Source: Cedecea neteri NBRC 105707 = ATCC 33855 (lineage in GTDB: Bacteria > Pseudomonadota > Gammaproteobacteria > Enterobacterales > Enterobacteriaceae). Taken from it: 64,000 nt of DNA. Numbering within the stretch: the first letter of the stretch is position 1; every line of letters begins with the position of its first letter. Location of the stretch: the NCBI RefSeq assembly GCF_001571265.1, contig NZ_BCTL01000024.1, positions 1 through 64,000 of the forward strand, in the 5' to 3' direction. Under the pieces are notes generated by a model. It was not told where the DNA came from and did no database searches. It was given only the letters and a program-made list of their open reading frames with translations. The position numbers and the translations under genes were made by a program. Below are positions 1 to 7,792 of the stretch, piece by piece.

Positions 1-133
1 CATGTGAAACAGCGCTGGAAGTGAACGGAACCTTAGTCGATCCTTCATGGAAGATATTTGTCGCTAAGAGGCAGCCTTCGGAAGAGAATGCCGGTGAGAT
101 GGAACAATCTCTTCCCTGAGAACGTTCAATCAC

Positions 134-1012
134 TTAGCCAAAAACTTCATCGACCAGCGCACTGCCGAGGCGCATGGCAGAACAAATACGCGGCATCCCC
201 AACGCTACGCCCTGCCAGCCCTGGGTGACCGAGTAGCTGACCGGCTGACGCTCGATATTGCAGCCATCGCCGAGCCAGGTTAAAGCGTCTTTATGCTCCA
301 ACAGGCCCGGAGACGTTGGCGTCGCCAGCCAGTCATGGAAATAGTGGCGGGTACGGGGGGAAGCATTTACTTCTTCCGCCAGGCGGCTAATGGCGAGAGC
401 GCGCACATGCTCAATCAGCTCCGCCGCCTGTTCCGGCGTTCCCAGACGTACGGCATCGCCAAAGGTCCCCCAGCGCAACTCTTCCAGTGCGACGTAGCAA
501 CGTGCCGCGGGAGAGAATGAAAAATAGTGCCCGCTGCGCCAGCGGGAAAAAATCTGCTCACTGTGGACCATGCCCTGGCGAACAAGATCGCTGTGCTGAA
601 ACTCTTCTTCTAGCCGGGCCAATCGCTGAGAAAACTGCTCGCGCAGGGCCTGAAGCCGCTCGCGAACTGCCGCCGAATGGTGCGCAGTGCGGGCAGAAAC
701 CGGCTCTAGCTGGGCAATTCGCTCGCTTATCTGGCTGTTGGCTAAATAACTTTTTGCCAGATCTGCCGACAGCTGACCGAGGCTTATCAGCGATGCATCA
801 AGCTCGTCCTGCGGCGGTATTGCTGCCATCCCGGCCTGCCGCCGGGCCATGACGACGAACAGCGCCAAAAGCTGCTCATAAAATGCCTGACTTTGTGGGC
901 TGCTCCACGGCTGGCGGGCGACATCAATCCCCATGGCAAAATCGACGACAAATTTTTCGCTAAGACAGCTGAGGGTTCTTATTGGCCCTTCCATTAATAC
1001 ACTGCTCATCAT
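134..1012 (-). CDS. yjcZ: YjcZ family protein, partner of the dynamin-like CrfC
   Basis: A 292-residue protein encoded directly behind crfC, overlapping it by 4 bases (1009-1012), so the two are translationally coupled. It has no P-loop, no signal peptide and no clear membrane segment. The middle (about residues 60-150) is rich in Leu, Gln, Glu and Arg and looks helical, possibly coiled coil. Identification rests on gene order (crfC-yjcZ next to the phn region, as in E. coli) and general resemblance to YjcZ. The molecular function is unknown. In E. coli yjcZ has been linked to motility when overexpressed. A partner role to the GTPase is my inference from the coupling, since bacterial dynamins often act in pairs. 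Confidence 0.8.
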   Translation of the reverse strand: MMSSVLMEGPIRTLSCLSEKFVVDFAMGIDVARQPWSSPQSQAFYEQLLALFVVMARRQAGMAAIPPQDELDASLISLGQLSADLAKSYLANSQISERIAQLEPVSARTAHHSAAVRERLQALREQFSQRLARLEEEFQHSDLVRQGMVHSEQIFSRWRSGHYFSFSPAARCYVALEELRWGTFGDAVRLGTPEQAAELIEHVRALAISRLAEEVNASPRTRHYFHDWLATPTSPGLLEHKDALTWLGDGCNIERQPVSYSVTQGWQGVALGMPRICSAMRLGSALVDEVFG

Positions 1013-3372
1013 TGCTCCGCTGAGAAAAGCGTCTGGATATCATCGCGCAACAGGCGTGTATCCTCGTGAATGTAACGTGCCGTTCTGACACTCTGTTCCA
1101 GCTTATTCTGGAGAGAAAACAGCACGGTGTCGTTCTGCTGCTTAGCGGAGAGACTCTGCCGTAAATTACTGTGAATAGCGTCCAGTACGCCGGTAAAATC
1201 AGCGAAAAACGTCGCCATCCCGGCCGTGACGGAAATATCCACCTGCGCGGTAATGGCCTGATTTATCTGGCTCAGGAAAGTCGACACATGGTCATGCAGC
1301 TTTTGCTGTAACTTCTCCAGGTCAATCACGTAGCGGCTGTGGGTGGCCGCGTAATCTTCCCAGCCCCAGTCCACGCTGTTTAACCAGCGCGCCAGCACGC
1401 CCCGCATCCCGTTCTGTGGCTGCATTTCTGACATCGCCACTTCCTGGCTTTCGATAACATTGGTGAAAGCCGATTGCGTATTAAAGTTAAGCTGGCTGGT
1501 CTGGAACGCAGGCAGGCTGATTTGGGCACGGAATCCGGCCACTTTGAGGCCGTCGCTTACCCGCTGTTCAATAGGTTTCAACGCCGACTGCAGCGTATAA
1601 CTCAGGCTCGCCTCAAGATTACTGAGCAGCGCGCCAAGCTCCCCGCTTAGCGTCTGCTGCGCGGCAAATAAAATGCTTTCGCTGGAAGCGCGGACTTTGT
1701 GCAGCAAGGTGCGAGCCGTCGCTTCATCTTCACCCATTAGCTTGTCGCTGCCCGGTGAAAAATCCACGTTCCGCGTCAATGTGTGTGGGTATAACGGATG
1801 CAACTTCTCTGCGCCCAACCTCCCTTCGCGGAAGTAGGTTTTCAGGTCGCTATGAATCTGAGTTTCAAAGCGCCGCACAAAATCGGCTATGCCAGCGAGA
1901 GCATCGCTGACCTGCTGCTGAATCACCGTGCTCACCGACTGCTGAGTCTGCAGCAGCAGTTGAATATCCAGCTCCAGTTGCCGAATATTCTCCTGCAGGC
2001 TGTCGTTGGCCACCTGCAATCCCTGGCAGCGGAAGCTCAGATAGCGTTCAGCGCCCTCGGCATAATCCAGCAGTTTGTGGCACGCCGCACGCAGCGTGTA
2101 CAGAGAAGCATTGGCGTGCGCGGTATGCAGGATAGTCTCAATCGGTGACTCAAACATGGAGTCTTCCCACAGCAAATCCGCCGCATGGCGCAGATGCTCG
2201 ATGTCGGCCAAATCCGCACTGCGCCAGCGCCGGCCTAGTGCCGCTTCCGCAAAGTCCTGCACCCAGCGCTGCTCTTCAGGGTCGGGTAAACGGCCATGCG
2301 TGGCCAGTTCATAGCGGGCGCGGTTGGCAAGGTAGCCCCACATGCTCGACACCGGGAAAACGTTTTCCGGCGCGATGCTGTCCTTCATCAGCGTCCCGGC
2401 GATCATCGCCTTCACCTGAGCGGCATCGTCGCCGTTGCGATCCTTCTGATCGAACTTATTCACCAGCGCATACAGTGGCACCGATTTGCTGACGCCTAGC
2501 ACCGCCTCACGAACTTCTTCGTCGGATATGGACTTGAGCTGCGTATAGTCCATCACCGCCAGCACGGCTGAAGCCTGTGCCAGCTGCTCTTTAAGCATCT
2601 TTTGCAGGTGCGGCTGCCCCGCTTCATTCGGGCCAGGCGTGTCCAGCAGCGTCAGCTGGCCGTGGCCGTTTTTGAGGCCGGCCAGATGCACAAATTCCAC
2701 CTCAATGACCGGCACATGTTCAATAGCCGCGTAGGCTTTAAAGGGGAAAGCAACATCCAGCACCCGGCACAGGCGTACCAGATCGTTCAGGCTCTTCAGG
2801 CAGTGGAAAATAGGCTGCGCGCCGAGATAATGGCGCTCAAAGCCTTTGCCGTCAGCAATTCGGGCAATAAGCGCCTCCATATCCCGGTCCACTTCCAGCT
2901 TGCGCGCCAGCGCTTCCCGGCTGGTGATCAGCAGCTTTTCCTGCAGCGTCCCCATCAGACTTTCTATCGGCTGCACATACGGGAAGTGCAGCACCGGTTC
3001 GCGCTGGCCCGGCGTGTGGCGGATCAGCGTCGGCAACGCCGTCATTGGCCGGTTACGATTAGGCAGAACCTCCGTACCCACAATGGCATTAATGGTGGTC
3101 GACTTCCCCGCTTTCATGGTGCCGACAATAGCCAGAACCATTTCATGTTGGGTTATTTTACGCCTTTCGTTTTGCAGCATATCTTTCTGCAATTCGATAC
3201 CGCGTGGGCTAAATTTCAATGGATGTACCGTAGCCACAGGGTTCGCTAAAGCGCTATTTTGTTCATTTTGCAAAGCCAGTGGAGCGACTTTTAAAGCGCT
3301 AAGGTTTTGCAACGCTAATTGCAAAAGCCGCTCGGCTTCCTGACTCAGTTCAAAAATAGTTTGTGTGTGCAT
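1009..3372 (-). CDS. crfC: Dynamin-like GTPase CrfC (clamp-binding, sister replication fork colocalisation)
   Basis: A 787-residue dynamin-family GTPase; E. coli CrfC (YjdA) is 742 residues. The GTPase domain follows a variable N-terminal region: P-loop GTMKAGKST near residue 85, the DTPGPNEAG G3 motif near 245, and NKFD (G4) near 310. The C-terminal half is long and helical with coiled-coil character, as expected of the stalk. In E. coli the protein binds the DNA polymerase sliding clamp and helps keep sister forks together. The E. coli N-terminal clamp-binding stretch (QL.LP-like, from memory) is not obvious here. It lies 104 bases behind an HTH/WYL-like regulator gene on the same strand and overlaps yjcZ by 4 bases. 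Confidence 0.88.
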   Translation of the reverse strand: MHTQTIFELSQEAERLLQLALQNLSALKVAPLALQNEQNSALANPVATVHPLKFSPRGIELQKDMLQNERRKITQHEMVLAIVGTMKAGKSTTINAIVGTEVLPNRNRPMTALPTLIRHTPGQREPVLHFPYVQPIESLMGTLQEKLLITSREALARKLEVDRDMEALIARIADGKGFERHYLGAQPIFHCLKSLNDLVRLCRVLDVAFPFKAYAAIEHVPVIEVEFVHLAGLKNGHGQLTLLDTPGPNEAGQPHLQKMLKEQLAQASAVLAVMDYTQLKSISDEEVREAVLGVSKSVPLYALVNKFDQKDRNGDDAAQVKAMIAGTLMKDSIAPENVFPVSSMWGYLANRARYELATHGRLPDPEEQRWVQDFAEAALGRRWRSADLADIEHLRHAADLLWEDSMFESPIETILHTAHANASLYTLRAACHKLLDYAEGAERYLSFRCQGLQVANDSLQENIRQLELDIQLLLQTQQSVSTVIQQQVSDALAGIADFVRRFETQIHSDLKTYFREGRLGAEKLHPLYPHTLTRNVDFSPGSDKLMGEDEATARTLLHKVRASSESILFAAQQTLSGELGALLSNLEASLSYTLQSALKPIEQRVSDGLKVAGFRAQISLPAFQTSQLNFNTQSAFTNVIESQEVAMSEMQPQNGMRGVLARWLNSVDWGWEDYAATHSRYVIDLEKLQQKLHDHVSTFLSQINQAITAQVDISVTAGMATFFADFTGVLDAIHSNLRQSLSAKQQNDTVLFSLQNKLEQSVRTARYIHEDTRLLRDDIQTLFSAEQ

Positions 3373-3476
3373 AAAAAATCTTTCCTTAACTCAAATTATC
3401 CGGTTTTATGACCGCCACCGTTTAGTTGTAATCATGGCAATACCGGTTTTTATAATTACGTGAGGGAAATAATTTA

Positions 3477-4151
3477 TTAATTAACATTACACCATGCCGC
3501 GATCCTGGCTTTTAAGTCGCTCTGCCAGACCTGCGGGGAAATAATGGTGAGATGCGGTATCCAATACTGCACCAGCGGAAACAATTGCTCAGGCGAAGCA
3601 ATATGACTCGCCAGGAGTAACTCTCCGTTATCAAGCTCTCTGATGGTTTTCTGAAAAGGTAATAGCTTGCGCTGTTTAAAATGTTCAGCCGCCTGCGCGG
3701 AAACCTGTAACAGCACTTCCGTTTTTACCCTTTCCCCACCAGGATCATCCCGATCGTCAAATAATGGATAAAAAATAGCTTTACGCTGTGGGCTATTTTC
3801 ATATTCATACCCTACAACCAATAAATCTGGAATAGCACGTAGAGTAATATATTGATTATGGCTCTTTATGTCGTACCACGGATAAAACGCAGCAAGCCCT
3901 ACGCGTTTAGTAATGCGTAACAGGTCGTTTACGTTAAACTGTCCTTTTAAATGCGAAGAGAGACGCTTTTTCCCTTCGCCGACGTCCTCCAGAATAGCAC
4001 CAAGCCGGTTCAAATCACGATACGCAGTTCGCATATCTACATCAAAACGCTGGCGGATAATATCAGCGGAAAGGGTTTCCCCCTGATAAAGACTTAAGAC
4101 GATTTCGGCCAGTCGATCTGCAACTTTTACTTTCGCGCCTTTCATTCTCAT
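3477..4151 (-). CDS. HTH transcriptional regulator with WYL-like C-terminal domain
   Basis: 224 residues from the chosen ATG at 4151, which is preceded by AGGA at good spacing; the frame stays open to 4193 but those upstream starts lack a ribosome site. Residues about 8-60 form a DeoR/HTH-type winged helix (residues 27-45 resemble a recognition region). The C-terminal part (about 80-220) resembles the WYL ligand-sensing fold and its closing winged segment, but the canonical WYL triad is not clear. WYL proteins are usually repressors or activators responding to nucleic-acid or nucleotide ligands. It lies just upstream of crfC-yjcZ on the same strand, and a perfect palindrome (4197-4212) lies just upstream of its own start. 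Control of itself and of the dynamin genes is inference. The gene is lower in GC than its neighbours. Confidence 0.65.
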   Translation of the reverse strand: MRMKGAKVKVADRLAEIVLSLYQGETLSADIIRQRFDVDMRTAYRDLNRLGAILEDVGEGKKRLSSHLKGQFNVNDLLRITKRVGLAAFYPWYDIKSHNQYITLRAIPDLLVVGYEYENSPQRKAIFYPLFDDRDDPGGERVKTEVLLQVSAQAAEHFKQRKLLPFQKTIRELDNGELLLASHIASPEQLFPLVQYWIPHLTIISPQVWQSDLKARIAAWCNVN

Positions 4152-4196
4152 CGGTTCCTGCCTCTGTATCGGTACATCCATAGGCCCAACCATACC

Positions 4197-4212
4197 CCTG
4201 TCAAGTGACAGG
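4197..4212. promoter_or_regulatory. Perfect 16-bp palindrome, candidate operator of the WYL-like regulator
   Basis: CCTGTCA-AG-TGACAGG is a perfect 7+2+7 inverted repeat, followed four bases later by another TGTCA half-site (4216-4220). It lies 45 bases upstream of the regulator start codon, the place expected for an autoregulatory operator. No protein-DNA match is known to me; the assignment is inferred from position and symmetry. Confidence 0.4.
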
Positions 4213-4554
4213 AGGTGTCAGCGCAATACGCTTTTTTTTATTTTTTCAAACAGGTATAGCGCAGCAGCCCATGCTGGCAGACTTGCTCGAAGCGAAGTGA
4301 AACTAAGTTAAATTAGCCTTATTTAACGGCAATTAAAGCCTGAACTTTAAGTTAAATTTGGTGCTTATTTCTTTGAATGAAAGGTTTTTTGCACTTTATG
4401 GCAGCCAGAAAGCCCATTGGGCATAGGTTTACGGCAATAATCCCTGCAAATGTAGGGATTTGATGTATAATCTCAGCACTTTTTCGCGATTCAGCATGTT
4501 TTTACGGCCAAATCGCTATTTTTCATTACTTTATCTCACCTTGAGGATCAGATA
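4213..4554 (+). promoter_or_regulatory. AT-rich intergenic region with the yjdM promoter
   Basis: About 340 bases between the divergent regulator gene and yjdM, much more AT-rich than the flanking genes. A TATAAT hexamer stands at 4466-4471, with a weak CTGCAA at 4444-4449 as possible -35 (16-bp spacer). A 7-bp inverted repeat (AATCCCT/AGGGATT, about 4438-4460) overlaps this promoter and could be an operator or a leader hairpin. TTGAGGA just before the yjdM start codon is its ribosome site. Nothing else is recognised. Confidence 0.45.
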
Positions 4555-4890
4555 ATGCAACTCCCTCATTGCCCGAAGTGCAATTCCGAATACACCTACG
4601 AAGACAACGGCATGCTGATTTGCCCGGAGTGCGCTCATGAATGGAACCCTGCCGCGGCGAGCGAAGAAGACGCTGCGCTGGTGGTAAAAGATGCCAACGG
4701 TAACCTGCTGGTCGACGGCGACAGCGTCACCGTGGTGAAAGATCTGAAGGTCAAAGGCAGCTCTTCGATGCTGAAGATCGGCACGAAAGTGAAGAATATC
4801 CGCCTGGTGGAAGGCGATCACAACATCGACTGTAAAATCGACGGTTTTGGCCCGATGAAGCTGAAGTCCGAGTTTGTGAAAAAGAACTAA
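4555..4890 (+). CDS. yjdM: Zinc-ribbon protein YjdM (formerly PhnA)
   Basis: A 111-residue cytoplasmic protein. The N-terminus holds a zinc ribbon with CPKC (Cys6, Cys9) and CPEC (Cys23, Cys26), followed by a small beta-rich domain of the alkylphosphonate-utilisation PhnA type. Length and sequence match E. coli YjdM almost throughout. Despite the old name it is not required for C-P lyase, and its function is unsettled; related proteins include phosphonoacetate hydrolases. It is preceded by TTGAGGATCAG and followed by yjdN 98 bases later. Confidence 0.93.
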   Translation: MQLPHCPKCNSEYTYEDNGMLICPECAHEWNPAAASEEDAALVVKDANGNLLVDGDSVTVVKDLKVKGSSSMLKIGTKVKNIRLVEGDHNIDCKIDGFGPMKLKSEFVKKN

Positions 4891-4988
4891 TTTCCCCCCG
4901 GCAGGTGGCTCTGCTGCCTGCCCCGCCTGGCCTACCTGTCCCGCACAACCTACACTTCTTCTGCACTCTTCTTACAGAGGATTCGGTT

Positions 4989-5417
4989 ATGCCTTTAGGA
5001 CCCTACATCTCATTAAACGGCCACTGCGCCGAGGCTATCGCCTTTTACCAGCAGGCTTTGGGCGCCGAACTGACGTTCAAAATCACCTTTGGTGAAATGC
5101 CCAAAGAAGCAAAAAATACCGAAGGCTGTAGCGGGGCCGTTGCCTATTCAGACGACAGCATCATGCACGCCAGTCTGCGGGTGGCCGGCAACGATTTGAT
5201 GATGACCGACGCCAGCATGAGCGGAGAAAAACCGCAGCACAGCGGCTTTTCACTCTGTCTGGCAAGCCACGATACGGCAGAGGGTAAACGCTGGTTTGAC
5301 GCCCTCTCTGCAGGCGGCACCGTCACCATGCCGTGGAGCGAAACTTTTTGGGCAAAAGGCTATGGCTCACTAACGGATAAGTTCGGCATTCCGTGGATGG
5401 TCAACGTCGAGAGATAA
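4989..5417 (+). CDS. yjdN: VOC/glyoxalase-fold protein YjdN (formerly PhnB)
   Basis: 142 residues of the vicinal-oxygen-chelate superfamily, 3-demethylubiquinone methyltransferase-like type. The ATG at 4989 is chosen because AGAGGA stands seven bases upstream; the open frame begins earlier (4905) but that part is not like the family. The start (PYISLNGHCAEAIAFYQQAL) and the C-terminal AKGYGSLTDKFGIPWMVN are typical of YjdN. The biochemical role is unknown. It is the last gene before the phn operon and is followed by a strong terminator. Confidence 0.9.
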   Translation: MPLGPYISLNGHCAEAIAFYQQALGAELTFKITFGEMPKEAKNTEGCSGAVAYSDDSIMHASLRVAGNDLMMTDASMSGEKPQHSGFSLCLASHDTAEGKRWFDALSAGGTVTMPWSETFWAKGYGSLTDKFGIPWMVNVER

Positions 5418-5442
5418 AGCGGTATATTCTATTATTCTTTTT

Positions 5443-5470
5443 GGGCCCGTCACGCCGGGCCCTTTATTTT
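5443..5470 (+). terminator. Rho-independent terminator behind yjdN
   Basis: GGGCCCG, a six-base loop and CGGGCCC form a 7-bp GC-only stem, followed by TTTATTTT. It lies 25 bases behind the yjdN stop codon and separates yjdM-yjdN from the phn operon. Confidence 0.88.
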
Positions 5471-5850
5471 CACTCCTGATTAAAAGTTCAAGAAAATCAA
5501 CGCAACTTATATATTCATTTTTTTGATGCTATTTTATTATTCCATTTCAGCGAGTTTATTCCTGACAAAAAGAGTCAACTGGCAGGAAGCGATCGGCACG
5601 GGCACTAAATTAATTATTCCAAATCTAAAAATATTATTTCAGCAATAAGACACTCTATTTAAAAAGAAGCTAAGGAATATAGAATATATTCAAAAATCAA
5701 TCGCAAGCGCCGCGGCTAAAAATTGGCTGCTGATGATTGCCTGGCTTTAACCTTTCCCCCGCCACCCACCGATTTTTAGGCAAAACAAGGCAACTCCCTG
5801 ATTCCTCTGAAAACAGCTCAGTGCGCCGACCGCAAACTTCAACTCTTCAT

Positions 5851-5887
5851 CGTACAGAAACCAATCATTAACAAAACCGTCACTTTC
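5851..5887 (+). promoter_or_regulatory. Candidate Pho box of the phn operon
   Basis: The stretch ATTAACAAAACCGTCAC (5867-5883) agrees in 15 of 17 positions with the proximal part of the PhoB-binding region in front of E. coli phnC, as I remember it. The upstream third unit is poorly conserved. It lies 40 bases upstream of the residual phnC start (5926), as a phosphate-starvation promoter would. PhoB control of phnF-phnP is inferred. Confidence 0.45.
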
Positions 5888-5925
5888 CCCCGGCACCATG
5901 AGGCAACTTTTGAAGGAGGCCCGTG

Positions 5926-6003
5926 ATGCAAACGACTCTTCACCTCATCAAGCAAAACCCATGCACAGCCCAGCAGCCGCGCGTGCGCATTCGCTTTATC
6001 TGA
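5926..6003 (+). pseudogene. 25-codon frame, probable in-frame scar of a phnCDE deletion
   Basis: ATG at 5926 follows a strong AAGGAGG and the frame ends in TGA at 6001-6003. The peptide begins MQT, like E. coli PhnC, and ends R-V-R-I-R-F-I, like the end of E. coli PhnE (L-R-K-H-F-I). The DNA TTTATCTGA at the end is what I recall for the phnE terminus. In E. coli the phosphonate importer genes phnC, phnD and phnE lie exactly here, between the Pho box and phnF. The simplest reading is loss of about 2.5 kb that fused the first codons of phnC to the last of phnE. It may still act as a translated leader. The 5471-5850 stretch upstream is AT-rich and holds no gene that I recognise. Confidence 0.55.
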
Positions 6004-6023
6004 TTTGAGAGGCTTTGACTGTT

Positions 6024-6749
6024 ATGCACTTGTCCAGACATCCGACCAGTTACCCGACCCGCTATCAGGAGATAGCCGCCCGGCTCGAACAGGAGCTGCG
6101 CAATAACTACCGCTGCGGCGACTACCTGCCCGCAGAAACCCAGCTGGCCGCCTATTACGAAGTTAACCGCCACACGCTCCGCCGCGCCATTGACGAACTG
6201 GTCAACAAAGGCTGGGTGCAGCGCCGCCAGGGCGTTGGCGTGCTGGTGCTGATGCGCCCGTTTGACTACCCGCTGAACGCTCAGGCGCGCTTTAGCCAAA
6301 ACCTGCTGGATCAGGGCAGCCACCCGACCAGCGAACGCCTGCTGGCGGTGATTCGCCCGGCCTCGCAGGACGTAGCAGATGCACTGGGGCTGGCCGAGGG
6401 AGATAACGTTATTCACCTGCGCACCCTGCGCCGGGTGAACGGTATCGCGGTGTGCATCATCGACCACTATTTTTCCGAACAGAGCTGGTGGCCGACGCTG
6501 CAAACCTTCGGCAACGGATCGCTGCACGATTTTCTCCAGGCCGAGTTAGGGATTGCCCTGACCCGCGCCCAAACCCGCATCAGCGCTCGTCGTTCCCAGG
6601 CCAAAGAGAGCCGTCTGCTGGAAATCCCCAACTTGGCGCCGCTGCTTTGTGTTCGCACCCTTAACCATCGTGAAGGCGAGGCCAAAGCGGCGGAATACTC
6701 CGTAAGCCTGACCCGTGCCGACATGATTGAATTCACCATGGAGCACTAA
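6024..6749 (+). CDS. phnF: GntR-family regulator PhnF
   Basis: 241 residues, the E. coli length, from ATG at 6024 (GAGAGG upstream); a TTG at 6015 in frame is too close to that site. It has an N-terminal GntR winged helix (about residues 12-75, with VNRHTLRRAIDELVNKGWV as recognition region) and a HutC/UTRA effector-binding domain (about 90-235). The family represses phn-type operons and is released by a phosphonate or phosphate-related ligand; in E. coli the role of PhnF is not well defined. The stop codon abuts the phnG start, and here it is the first intact gene of the operon. Confidence 0.95.
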   Translation: MHLSRHPTSYPTRYQEIAARLEQELRNNYRCGDYLPAETQLAAYYEVNRHTLRRAIDELVNKGWVQRRQGVGVLVLMRPFDYPLNAQARFSQNLLDQGSHPTSERLLAVIRPASQDVADALGLAEGDNVIHLRTLRRVNGIAVCIIDHYFSEQSWWPTLQTFGNGSLHDFLQAELGIALTRAQTRISARRSQAKESRLLEIPNLAPLLCVRTLNHREGEAKAAEYSVSLTRADMIEFTMEH

Positions 6750-7211
6750 ATGGACACCAGCCATTTCAACACCGAACAGCGCCGCGAGTGGATGGCGGTG
6801 CTGTCACACAGCCAGCCGCAGGAGCTTCTTGAGCGCTGGAACAGCCTGAACATTCACGCGGATTACACGCTCATTCGCGCGCCGGAAATCGGCCTGGTGC
6901 AGGTGCAGGCCCGCATGGGCGGCACCGGCCAGCGCTTTTTCACCGGCGACGCCACGCTGACCCGCTCGGTGGTCAAGCTGGCGAGCGGCACCTATGGCTA
7001 CAGCTACCTGCTTGGCCGCGACAAACAACACGCTGAATGCTGCGCGGTGATCGACGCCCTGATGCAGGAAACCGCGCATTTTCACACGCTACAAGAAACC
7101 CTCATTGCACCGCTGGCGGCCAACCGTGAACAACGTCTTGCCGCTCGCCGTGCGGAAGTTAACAGCAGCCGCGTGGACTTCTTCACGCTGGTACGCGGAG
7201 ACAACGCATGA
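6750..7211 (+). CDS. phnG: C-P lyase core subunit PhnG
   Basis: 153 residues, against 150 in E. coli. It is a component of the PhnGHIJ core complex. Together with PhnH, PhnI and PhnL it supports PhnI in displacing adenine from MgATP by the phosphonate, giving ribose-1-phosphonate-5-triphosphate. The conserved [18 protein letters not shown] block and the end [14 protein letters not shown] are intact. It starts one base behind phnF and overlaps phnH by 4 bases (ATGA). Cytoplasmic. Confidence 0.95.
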   Translation: MDTSHFNTEQRREWMAVLSHSQPQELLERWNSLNIHADYTLIRAPEIGLVQVQARMGGTGQRFFTGDATLTRSVVKLASGTYGYSYLLGRDKQHAECCAVIDALMQETAHFHTLQETLIAPLAANREQRLAARRAEVNSSRVDFFTLVRGDNA

Positions 7212-7792
7212 CTTTAATGACCGCTTTTACCCTTCCGGTGCAGGATGCCCAGCAGAGTTTTCGTCGCCTGCTCAAAGCGATGAGCGAGCCGGGCGTGATT
7301 GTCGCGCTGACCTCGCTGCAGCAGGGCTGGCTGCCGCTGAACGTGGCCACCACCAGCGTGCTGCTGACGCTGGCCGATAACGACACGCCGGTGTGGATCG
7401 ACAGCACGTTGGGCAACGATATTGCCGCACAAAATATCCGTTTTCATACCAATGCGCCGCTGTGCGAGCAGCCTGAGCACGCGCAGTTTGCCGTCGCCAG
7501 CGACGCTATCTCTTCCGAAGAGCTGAACCTGCTGGCTCAGGGCTGCGACATCGCACCCGATACCAGCGCGACGCTGATTCTGCAGGTGTCCAGCCTGAGC
7601 GGAGGGCGCATGCTTCGCCTGACCGGCGCTGGCATCAACGAAGAGCGCATGATCGCCCCGCAGCTGCCGGAATGTGTGCTGCACGAACTGACCGAACGCC
7701 CGCACCCGTTCCCGCTGGGCATTGACCTGATTTTGACCTGTGGCGATCGCCTGCTGGCTATCCCACGGACCACCCACGTGGAGGTGTGCTGA
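7208..7792 (+). CDS. phnH: C-P lyase core subunit PhnH
   Basis: 194 residues, the family length. A structural subunit of the C-P lyase core with a fold related to PLP-dependent transferases but without the cofactor. The N-terminus ([20 protein letters not shown]) and the end ([24 protein letters not shown]) are characteristic. It overlaps phnG by 4 bases and phnI by 1 base (TGATG), so translation is coupled along the operon. Confidence 0.95.
   Translation: MTLMTAFTLPVQDAQQSFRRLLKAMSEPGVIVALTSLQQGWLPLNVATTSVLLTLADNDTPVWIDSTLGNDIAAQNIRFHTNAPLCEQPEHAQFAVASDAISSEELNLLAQGCDIAPDTSATLILQVSSLSGGRMLRLTGAGINEERMIAPQLPECVLHELTERPHPFPLGIDLILTCGDRLLAIPRTTHVEVC

Noticed and set aside
1-133. proP promoter at the left edge
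   Set aside because: By E. coli gene order the proP control region may reach here, but I could not recognise its CRP, Fis or -10/-35 elements.
6015-6023. TTG start for phnF
   Set aside because: Too close to the GAGAGG ribosome site; the ATG at 6024 gives the E. coli protein length.
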